From NCBI GenBank assembly GCA_031841125.1, contig CM063106.1, positions 2,790,001-2,854,000 on the forward strand: a DNA stretch of 64,000 nt, read 5' to 3'. Source of the stretch: Acanthococcus lagerstroemiae. Its lineage: Eukaryota; Arthropoda; Insecta; Hemiptera; Eriococcidae. The notes beneath the pieces were generated by a model. It did not search any database and was not told the DNA's origin. It worked only from the letters and a program-made list of their open reading frames with translations. Made by a program: the position numbers and the translations under genes. Positions 46,102 through 55,560 of the stretch are shown in pieces; the stretch's first letter is position 1, and each line of letters starts with the position of its first letter.

Positions 46102-49100
46102 TGAAGAACATGCGTTTGAAAGAGTATGAAAAATGCTCAGCATGGTGAACTTCGTGAAATTACTCTGTATTATTCTACCAATGACTTATCGGAATAATCG
46201 AGCGAATTAAGAGTTCAGACCTTCTTTAATGATATATTCAATTTGTAAACTCCTGGGAGCGTTCGTTTCGGAATATTGCATATTTTTCGGAAAGACTTTT
46301 CATCTGGAAAAATATGCTCGAACGCCTCCCTTGAAAAGAGATATTTGCGAAACCTGCAGTGGTCACACTGCTATACTTTTGCATTTACCTACACGGAAGG
46401 GCAACAGAGAATCAGTGTTGCCAGATATAAGACTTCCACAATACAAATGGGAAATTTCTATGTCATTTCTGTACTTTGACTTTCGGAGGTTATAAAAGCC
46501 TGTAAAAATCACTTTCTTCATTTTGTTACTTTCTACAGAGATTTCAATATTATATTCTCAGATAAAATACATACAACATAAATTAGAAATAACATTTTCT
46601 TGAAGAAAACAAATAGATGAACCTTCCCTGGGGAAGTCGTTATCTCAGGACAGTGGATATTACCTTCCATCAGTGTCTCCTCTTCTCCTCTTGCTTATAG
46701 TCTGACTCGGTGTTTCAGTGAAAGTACCTATTTATTACACGTCCATAATGTCAACTTTTTGTTCAGCTGCTTAAATGTATTTCTACAATGCTTAATGACT
46801 CACGCTACTTGCTCAAACGGCTGAATAAGGTGAAAAAGGAGACGAATTGGTAATATACGAGTACGAGTAGTACATATACTTGTTAATATTTGACGTCGGT
46901 ACCGAATTCTTTTTCGTTGATATATACTCGGATACCGTATTATTGTGCATGTTGTTTAGATTACCACAATGCCCATCATAAGTAGAAGTTGGGCAATCTA
47001 CTCGAAATTGGAGTAACCTTCACTATACTCTCCCACGTTTCTCCATCTTCTACATCGGATATTAGCAGTCTCCAGACTTGAATGAAAAAATATTTGCTTC
47101 GTAATTTCGATTATTTGGTATTAAAAATAGTGGTCATCGGTTCAATAGCTACTTTTAAGCAGATTCCTGTAATGCTCGTCAGTCAAATTTCAACTAAACT
47201 TAGTTTCTCGAACCACGATCAAATTCCACGTTTTTGAAAACTCTTACTCCTTCATATTTGAAATAAACAGCTCAATATCTGCGTAGGGCTTTCCGTAATT
47301 TTTTATTTCCTTGATCCTATAGGTAGTTGTTTACTGTTGAATTTTGAAAGGTGTGGATTGGATGCATACGTTGATGAAACTTCTCATTTACTTCGTAACA
47401 CCTTCTGAATACTTTGAAATGTGTTCAGCTTCTACATTTTGGCTGGGGTTGTGTCGTTATTTAAAAAATTGTCTCAAGTCTGCGCTCTGGCCACCGGAAG
47501 CGGATCCAAATAATTCAAAAAAGAACCGGGTCCCCTGAGGATCCTCCTAGAAGATAATGGATGCGGGTTGGGTGGCAGTTGACTGAAAAAAGAATCGTAC
47601 ATTCCAATTTCAACAATCTTCCGAAAATTCGGAAAACCATTTTTGAATAAGAGCAGTTCAGAAGAAAAACGTACGGAAAATCTTAATCCAAAATTTAAAA
47701 ATTTTACTGAAATATGAAATCGTATTTTGTAGAAATAGCACCGTAAAATTTTTCAGTTACATTTTTCATTTCTCTGATCACTGTCTTTAAAGTTTTTTCT
47801 AAATACTAGAGTGCTCGCACCTATTCTAAATTTCCAAAATTTTACTAAAATAAATTATTCTCAAAGACTTTCCAGCCCTCATCTCCGAGACGATTCGGAA
47901 GGACACATTAGGAAACTAACTTTTGGACAGTAAGGAAATGACACATTTTTCAATGTTGAGGCTGGTGTCATTGCAACAGAAGTAAAGGTAAAGAGTTGAC
48001 ATTTTTTGTACCTAATGTATATTTAAGCTCCAGGATTCAGTTCAAGTAGAAAGTTTCAAAACAGCGGATGAATTAACTTCCCCCCCTCCCCATTTGATAG
48101 TTCACTTCTGTGGTTTTAAGACTACGTTCCTACGGTATTCTCCCAAATTGCTATTCTCCGAAATATTATTTCCTGAAATTTAAAAATCATGCTGGAATTC
48201 ATGTGTATTTTTTGCTTTATCCAGAGTCATATGACCCGATGTTTTATGCGACAGGCACATTGAGATTCCAAAATTACACTTTATAAAAAAAAAAAAAAGA
48301 AGAAAAAACATTTTTCAATATTTAAAGCATTGCCGTGGCAACACTGGTGAGCTTTAGTGGATTAAATTTTGCATTCACGATACACTGATCCTGAAAATCA
48401 ACTGACCCAAGTTTCAGTATTGGTGAAATGTTTTTCTCCATGCTTTGTCCTAAATGCTCAATTTTGACCGAGGTAGCTGAACTATGACTTCCGTGAGGGA
48501 TAGGTTAGTATTTTTTGATATTTTTTAAAATCGCTTGAAACAACTTCCAAAGGTAGGGATGCATATGCGAGACAATTTCGAAATAAGAACCATCCCACTC
48601 TTCCATCTAGCTGCAACACAGAATAACCAGTTTGGTTAGACACCGTGGTACGGTCATTCGCTATATCAGACTTACTAATATCCTCGCGGGCCAGGTAATT
48701 GTCCGTTTTTGTTTCGGTTCTTATGCGAGCTGATATTAGAAAATAAAAAAGTGTTCATATCGCTACGAGTCACAATTTCTCGTGTCAGATAACGATAAAC
48801 TTTACTCGTTTATGTCATCTTGAAATAACTTCTTAAACGGAAAAGCAGTCGAGTCGTCCCGTACACTTCATTTCCGGGTTTCCGTTCCCAAACCTCGTAA
48901 TCATAAAAATAAAAACTTCTATTAAAGCTGAAATAGATTTTCCGCATTATTTATTACGGTCGTGTAAGAAACGAAAACGATTAGTGTTAATACGCGCAAC
49001 TGCATCGTTCCGAACTGTGAAAACGAAATTAAATTCACGCCATCGTCGCAGACAGAACCATTTTTGCATAATATAACATGCATACAGTTTAACTCGATTT

Positions 49101-49830
49101 CGATGACAATCTGTTACCGACGAAGTGTAGTACATATTATAAAATATTATATATGTACATACTTTTGTACATACTATAGGAAGTTCGAACGAATGTATGT
49201 ATGTATTTCTAATATTAATACCACCTCTGTTCGTTTGAAATAAAATGTACATGAACTCAGAGTCGTATAATACGAGCAGTACAGTACGTACAGTATGACT
49301 ATGTCTGTGTATACGACTCGTTCTGCGACGTAGCACGCAGGCAAACATTCGTACAGTGATGTCCTGAGAATTGTGTGCTGCTATTACTGTCGGCGCCTAT
49401 GTCATGTATGTACAGTGACTCATAAACTTATGAATAGACACCTTTTTTTCGTGATTTTTTTTTTTTTTTTCTTTTCTTTTCTTTTTGTACCACAATATTC
49501 AAAGAGAAAATACGCGGAAAAATTTGAAAAATTGTATGTGACAGGAGACAGTGTTGAGAGTCATAGAGCACCAATTTTTCGGAGACGGACCAAAAATTAT
49601 TTAAGCATAGTTTAAGGAAGGTTGGTCTTTTCGAATAATTTAATTTAGTGTTTTATGAACACAGCTGTAGGCTCGCCGGTAGAATCCAGTTGCCTTGAAA
49701 CTAGTTTACAAAATAAAAATGTCGAAGGTCAGATACGAAACTGCATTGTATCACCTCTCTTTTGAGTATTAGAAACGTGCCTTGAACGATGGTCTTGGAA
49801 TTGGGCAGAATACGATCGTTTTACAAAAAC
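46102..49830. other. Long stretch without recognisable genes
   Basis: AT-rich DNA. The longest frame (48947-49348, minus, 133 codons) has no motif. The 49110-49300 part is dense in TACATA/GTAC words. A T-rich run lies at 49442-49486. Confidence 0.45.
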
Positions 49831-49871
49831 ACGACTGTAACACGTTTGCGTAAATATAAAAATTTATACAA

Positions 49872-50913
49872 GGCCGTTGGCACAGAGAGATTCAGCGGGT
49901 CGTTGATTCGATCAACGCATCCCCTAAAGAACACGGGTTTACTCCTAACGAAATACTAGGTATTCAAGAGGAAAATCCCCTAGCATTTGTAAACATTAAT
50001 CGTCAGATACCGTCACCAATTAAGAAGATGTGGCGATTCGTAAATAAATCCACAATTAACTTGGAGAAACTCTCCACAAAAATCCCGAAATCGTCTAGGC
50101 GCCCAAAGTTTGAATACGACAAGACTGGTGCCGTCCATTGTTGGTGCGACGGGGCATGCAGCGGGAATGGTACCCCCCCCCCCCCAGGCCCTAGCATCTT
50201 ACTCAATATGGTTCTCTGACAAGCATCCCATGAACGAGTCTAAAGTGGTCACACCTGCAGGGACCAATAACCGAGCAGAAGTTTATGCAGTATTGAGATG
50301 TGTCGAAATAGCTATCCAGTTCAACATTAGTAGAATAACAATCCATACTGATTCGCGTTACGCTGTGGATTTGATCAATGAGGATTTATTAAGAGACTCC
50401 AATCCTAAACGTGCGTCATATCGTAATGTAGATTTATTAACAATATTAGCTTCATTTATTAAGACTAAAGGCCCAGAGAACGTGACTGTTATCCACACCC
50501 CGGGGCACTCTACTGATTTCGGCAACTTAGAGGCAGATTTTTATGCGCAGTTCATGCTTGAGCTTCACCGCAGGGCGTACAAAGTAGTGAATCTGGATGA
50601 TAGTACTCCACATGGTACCATCCAAGATTACGTCCGGTGGTGGAAGTTCAAGGATAGAAAGAGAAAAGAACATGAGAATTTAGTTGCCAATGATAGGGTC
50701 ACAAGATTTGAGAAGGGTGATATAGTTACGGTTCGAAATCATGGCCTGTCGATGGCGTATTATGGTCTGACAAAGAAGTTTTTACCAAGATATAAAGGCG
50801 AGTTCGTAGTTGCTCAGGCATTGGGGCCTAATGCTTACCTGCTGGAAGACGTGGAAAGGGACACCACGTTTGTGGCCAATGTGCGACAATTGAGATTAAT
50901 TAGACGGTATTAA
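49872..50913 (+). pseudogene. 3' end of a Ty3/gypsy-like pol: integrase part, RNase H, GPY/F-like tail
   Basis: In one frame from about 49872 the sequence reads RRWHREIQRVVDSINASPKE then HGFTPNEILG, resembling the end of an LTR-retrotransposon integrase core. It continues to CWCDGACSGNG, the first motif of an RNase H1-type domain (catalytic D at 50148-50150). A run of 13 C (50173-50185) then breaks the frame; the rest lies in the next frame: TNNRAEV (E, 50278-50280), HTDSRYA (D, 50350-50352) and HTPGHS...GNLEADF (D, 50536-50538). After a spacer come FEKGDIVTVRNHG and KFLPRYKGEFVVAQALGPNA, which resembles the GPY/F module ending gypsy integrases, and a stop at 50911-50913. All four RNase H catalytic residues are present, but split by the frame break. 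The 5' part, with protease and reverse transcriptase, is absent, and stops precede 49872, so the copy is truncated. Confidence 0.75.
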
Positions 50914-51479
50914 CACCCAAGGCAATTATGAAGTTTACCCGAAAGTTAAGAGAAATGACCCGTTGTTTTGCGGATCTCCAGCCCTAGCTGTGGCTATGAC
51001 TGAAGACCCGCGGGGCATTTATACAACGTGTTTATATGCGATAGCGTTCCAGCCGACGTCAGAGGAAAAATGATCATAATGTTATCGTTTCTAACTGCAA
51101 TGCCTGGTGCATGTTATTTCACGGTGCAGTAGAAATGTCGAGGCACTGGTTATTTTGCCTCTCTACGATTTTTCGGTTGGGATGTGTTTGCTTTTCCGGT
51201 GGGCTGTGTTTTCAGCTTTTTTCCTGCTGGGATGATGAGTTGGAAGATAAACGGTTCGCTTTTATTCGGCTCGGCTCTTGCGGTGGATGGCCACAGTACA
51301 GATACGGTTAACAACACACGGTGATTTGCTAAAAAAGTTCGATTTTTTCTTTTTTAAATTTCTCTTTCGGAGTTCAGCTTAAAGTTTTCTTTGGTCGTAT
51401 TAGTTAAGTGGTTGAAACGGACCATATCACTTTGTGAGAGTGATTGTAGAATTATAATCGTTTTGTATATTTCGTTACG

Positions 51480-51605
51480 TTAGCCGACAGCATGGTCGGC
51501 TAAGTACTCGAAAATGGCCATGCCCTAGTGAAGGGGCATACTTTGGTCACCGGGATGTTTGAGCGAGGCCCATGTCATCTAAGGGCTCGTGCCGGTGACC
51601 AAAGT
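51480..51605 (+). promoter_or_regulatory. Cluster of three strong hairpins
   Basis: First: TTAGCCGAC / GTCGGCTAA, a perfect 9-bp stem with 6-nt loop (51480-51503). Second: ATGCCCT / AGGGGCAT with one bulge and a 5-nt loop (51520-51539). Third: ACTTTGGTCACCGG / CCGGTGACCAAAGT, a perfect 14-bp outer stem (51540-51553 with 51592-51605) enclosing a smaller GAGGCCC/GGGCTC stem. They stand almost end to end. As RNA they would form a stable multi-stem structure in the 3' part of the retroelement transcript. The function is unknown. Confidence 0.7.
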
Positions 51606-52227
51606 AAAAACATCTGGGCCGCGATGACTAGACGACCACCAACCTCTGGATACGAGACGTCATAACAACTGTGAATTCCAGCCACGAGTCCGTACCATCT
51701 TCACCAGCTTGGAATTGCCACCACCGAATGAAGTTATAAGTCATGTTTTTCGTTGTATTTATTTTTTGTTATTTCATACGTTGTTTTTGAGTTCCGAACC
51801 CTCCGAGGGCTGTGTCTAACCCAGGTGGCTGGGGATCGACCTGAAAGATGTGTTGTTTTGCATTTTTTTCCTTTTTTTTTTTCTTTATTTTGATACTGTT
51901 TGGTTTCTGTTTTTCAGTTTAACACTGTCGTGGTTCGACGAGAAGACCCTTTTCATGGTGCACCAGGAAAAGCTGTCTGTCGCACGGACATTTATTTTCC
52001 AGTATCGGTAACTAGATTTGTTCTGGTATCCTAATGTATACCCCAGTAAAACCGGTACGTGTTATAGTTTTTTTTTGTTTTTATCTGTTTATTTTGGTCC
52101 TCATGATTGCCATATTTTTTTTTTAGAGCACGGTGAACTAGATTGAGGGATTGGTTCTTATTTTTGTTTCGTCTCTCACTAGGGGAGATTCGATTCCGAT
52201 TTTTTTTTTTTTATTCATTTAGTGTGA

Positions 52228-52410
52228 GACGCGGGAGTTGATCCTTGTCAAGCTAGGGCAAATGATCGAGTATGTGGTGAGTTACAACGCAGGAGTTGAT
52301 CCATGTTCGTCTCACTACCTCGTTCATTTGTCTATTTCTCATTTGTCATTTGGTTATTTTATTTATTTATATTTTTTTTTTTTATGACGCTGGAGTTAAT
52401 CCATGTCATC
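52228..52410 (+). repeat. Three copies of an ACGCnGGAGTTGATCC motif
   Basis: GACGCGGGAGTTGATCCTTG (52228), CAACGCAGGAGTTGATCCAT (52285) and TGACGCTGGAGTTAATCCAT (52385) are separated by T-rich spacers of about 35 and 75 bp. The motifs stand out from their T-rich setting. Confidence 0.7.
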
Positions 52411-53073
52411 AATTTATTTATTTTTTTTTTTTACTTTTTATGATTATTAATTCGAGTCTATCCTCGAGAACCAGTAGCCCACTCTAGTTCGCGTGTCTCA
52501 ATGCTAAACTTATTATTATTATTATTACTTTTTTTTTTTTGGTATTTATTTAATTTTGTTCTTGCCCCTACTCCATGTCTGGACCTGATCCACAACCACG
52601 TTGGGGCGACGTAGCCCAAGAATTTTTTTTTTTTCTTTTCTTTTTCTTTTTGCTTATCTTTATGTCCATTCGTCTCGTCAATTGTTATATATATATATTT
52701 TTTTTACTTTTGTGGTCACGACCGTTAAGTTTTTCTTTGAGGCCACAGGCTATTGGTCAATTAGTTTTTTAGTAATATACCTTTGCTTGGTATATGGCTT
52801 TTATACGTTTTTGTCCCATATTCATGGGCGATATTTAGTCTGGTTATGGTTTTTATGATAATAATAAAGAACAAGTTTTCTTTTGTTTCTCTCTTTTCTC
52901 ATACTGCGTTTCTTTTTCCTGTTAATCTTTTTGTTGGGGGTGTTTATTTCTATGTACCTCCTGCCAATTCCAAGATGGTGAATTGGGCCACAAAATTTGT
53001 CTACAAAAATGGGGGAGGGAGAATTTTGATTAATGTTTACGGGATAGGTTGTCATCCTGAATAGGCAACCTTA

Positions 53074-53104
53074 CCTCCGGCGTATTGGGTAGCCACACCG
53101 GAGG
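53074..53104 (+). promoter_or_regulatory. Hairpin near the end of the retroelement 3' region
   Basis: CCTCCGG / CCGGAGG, a perfect 7-bp stem with a 17-nt loop. GGTTG/CAACC pairing just upstream (53048-53070) and CTGGTAC/GTACCAG downstream (53122-53189) suggest a wider folded region. Confidence 0.55.
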
Positions 53105-53230
53105 GACATTACTTTAATGGTCTGGTACCGGTGAACTCGTACTGAGTATGTTTTTCGATGGCTACCGCTAGTCACTGAGAGTACCAGGACGTGTGAGGTG
53201 GGTCGGTGGTTCTGAGGAGCACGGCTGACT

Positions 53231-54135
53231 CATCTCTCACGTTACAACGGAACAAGTTTGCGCAAATGAAAACGAACAGGGAGATGAAACCGGAGGACCT
53301 GTTTGCGCAAAAAGAGAACGTAACTCACTGTTTCCATGTATTCATGCAACTAATCGACAGTCTGTATATAGATGCAGCACGGCGCTTTGTGCCACTTGTT
53401 CAAAATTGGAACAGAAATACTGAATAATAGGTACATTTCCATGAAACTGCACACACACAGTTCACGTACACTTTTCCATAAATTAATGTACGTCTCCGTT
53501 GGCTCACATTGTAGAAATATGTACAGTATAGGAACACAGAAGCCTTTCGAATACACATGAGTTGTGTATAACTGCTAAAAAAATTTTGGCGGGCACGAAA
53601 ACGTGCCATTTCCAAAAATATATAATCTGAGAACCTTTGTACAGGCTTGCTCGAGTTATCTTACCTTAGAAAATATATAAACCTGCTTATTAGTGTAATT
53701 TTAAGATTTCATGTAAGAATCTGTAATTTCAATTATTTCCCATTGTGCGCAATCGTGCCGTTCATTTCAACCAGACTTCATTATCTAAGAAAGGAGAAGG
53801 GAATGAATGATCCTTGGTGAAAGCGATCGAGATCTCTCTAGATCTCACAAGGGCTGTCATTATGTTAGTTGTCGGTGTTTAACAACAGTGTGCTTTTTCA
53901 TTAGGTCTGATGCGATTCGGCGTGTTGTCGTAATTCGAGTAAATTTTGAGAATCCGGCGAGTTTCACTGAGCATTTCTTGTCCTTAGAATACCTTAGGTT
54001 ACGTACTTACATAGCTATGTGCGTGTACTTAAGAGGTGAGAAGCAGCCTGACGCGAGAGAGAGGAAGGAACAAAGCAGAGCGAGCGAATCGGGTGTGATG
54101 TTCGCTAGATAGGGTTTCTCTTCAGTGAGGTTTCG
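53231..54135. other. Stretch without recognisable genes
   Basis: The word GTTTGCGCAAA occurs twice within 60 bp (53254-53264 and 53301-53311). Otherwise no supported features. Confidence 0.4.
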
Positions 54136-54139
54136 ATAG

Positions 54140-54640
54140 TCTGCGTTGTCAGATAGTGAGTACTACAGGGGAGGTGTCTCGGAGATCAGCTCGAGCATCT
54201 GCGCAGTCCTGTAGCCAACGGAAGTTGGGGGCGAACCGTTGTCTTGTGTTGGTCGAAGGTGGACACTGGTGGGGGGACAGTCCTGCGGAATGTCCATTGC
54301 ATCCCTGCAGTTGGCTTCGTGGGCGGATCAGTGGATCACGTTCGGAGTCAGGGTGAGTCAGACGGACTTGATTCACTTGTCTAGGGACACCATTGGGGGG
54401 GGGGGTCCCGCCTTTCAGAACCTCTGACCAGTGTAGTAGCACTGGGGGCTGCGGCCTGGTCAGGGAGCACTGTTTCATCGAGGTAGGGTGCATCCGATTG
54501 ACAGCTTGAATCAGGTGCCAGCCTCCATTGCACGTCACAGCCAGCGTTGATGTGTCAACGTTGGGGGGGGGTCTATACTGTCATGCATTGATTCTCACTC
54601 CACAGTCTTGATCCAGGGACAGTAATAATAAGATAAGCAC
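54140..54640. other. GC-rich block with G runs, unassigned
   Basis: About 500 bp of GC-rich sequence in an AT-rich setting, with G runs at 54395-54405 (11 G) and 54563-54571 (9 G). It has short perfect stems such as CGTTGA/TCAACG (54545-54560) and a CTGACCAG/CTGGTCAG pair at about 54424-54464. A minus-strand frame spans 54149-54538 (129 codons) and plus-strand frames overlap it; none has a recognised motif, and open frames on both strands are expected in GC-rich DNA. It may be a retroelement UTR, a solo LTR or an exon. I cannot choose. Confidence 0.4.
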
Positions 54641-55069
54641 GACCAGGCAGCAAGATACCAGAACTAGTGCATGAATGTTTCTACTCCGGAAGTAAAAATT
54701 TACTATACCCGCCCGAATTCCAGTAAATCATTGAGCTGGATGCAGAAGGACAGCAATCTCACCTCCCTCCACCCGAGATTCAGATCCCCTCCAGAAAATA
54801 GATTTAAAATAAAAACTATGGTCCGCGCTTTACCTCTTTGAAATATGTTACTACATTTATGATTTCGCAATTTCATTTCGATAATTTCTACCATTAATTT
54901 TCTTCATTTTTGTCGAATAGTGCGGCAGACACGAGACTTAGGACAAAGCAGTATCGTGATTGGCACATTAAACAGGGTTGGCGAATGTTGGAGGTAAATT
55001 TATTATAACATTATAAAAGTATACTGGCAACATTATATTCGATAAGATTTGACGCTGCTCTTTTCTTTA
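54641..55069. other. Stretch without recognisable genes
   Basis: AT-rich DNA with no supported features. Confidence 0.45.
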
Positions 55070-55560
55070 TCCAGACGTAACTCGATTTTAAACTGCCAAA
55101 AAGTGATAACGTGGCTAGAAACTGAAGAACAACTTGAAACTGTCCAACAATTCTAAAATAGTTAACAGCCCCGAAAGAAGACAAGCCTAAAACTAACACA
55201 CAGTTCTGAATGGGTAAGTTGCGCAAAACTCGCAAACAGCTCAAAACTAATAATTGTTCAATACAATCAACAATTTAGAAGTAAAAATCTGCCCATGGCT
55301 AGAAAGAGCCCAAAAATGACAAACCATCTAATATTTGTGAACAACATGAAAACAAAGGCTCAATACTAAGGGATACCCAGAAACTGACGGACCCTTCAAG
55401 ACAAAAGCCCAGTCAAAATCTAGAAGGAAGAGAAAAGAGAGAGACTGTGAACATTCCAAAACTGTCAAACAACTTTGAATTATAACTAACAGCCCACAAG
55501 TGACTTACAGACTACAGTTTCCAATACTGCGAAGCAGACCAAGACTGATCAATAATCAGT
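55070..55560 (+). repeat. Degenerate minisatellite (AAACTGnCAAACAGCC-like)
   Basis: Phrases such as GAAACTGTCCAACAATTCTA, AAAACTCGCAAACAGCTCAA, CAGAAACTGACGGACCCTTC and AAAACTGTCAAACAACTTTG recur at about 25-35 nt spacing. Units are highly diverged, as in the minisatellite at 33395-34025, but the unit sequence is different. Confidence 0.6.

Larger units (their letters stand above)
50914..53230 (+). mobile_element. Probable 3' region of the gypsy-like element (UTR and possibly LTR)
   Basis: Directly after the pol stop lies about 2.3 kb of distinctive sequence: GC-balanced with strong hairpins at 51480-51605, then very T-rich (51860-52900) with interspersed copies of one motif, then structured again at 53045-53200. 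A purine run (GGGGGAGGGAGAA, 53011-53023) could be a polypurine tract, but no TG...CA long terminal repeat or duplicate of it was found, so LTR limits cannot be set. Frames of 60-93 codons in the T-rich part are low-complexity (F/Y/L-rich) and not convincing as env. Assignment to the element rests on position and composition. Confidence 0.4.

Noticed and set aside
48947..49348. 133-codon minus-strand open frame
   Set aside because: Random-looking, tyrosine/cysteine-rich translation of TACATA/GTAC-rich DNA without motif.
52575..53064. Possible env-like membrane protein in F/L/Y-rich frames
   Set aside because: Hydrophobic runs derive from T-rich simple sequence; frames overlap and are short, with no glycoprotein features.
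50914..53230. Defined long terminal repeat
   Set aside because: No second copy, TG...CA ends or target duplication could be found, so only a general 3' region is claimed.
54149..54538. 129-codon minus-strand open frame rich in proline and arginine
   Set aside because: Lies in a GC-rich block where frames stay open on both strands; no recognised domain.
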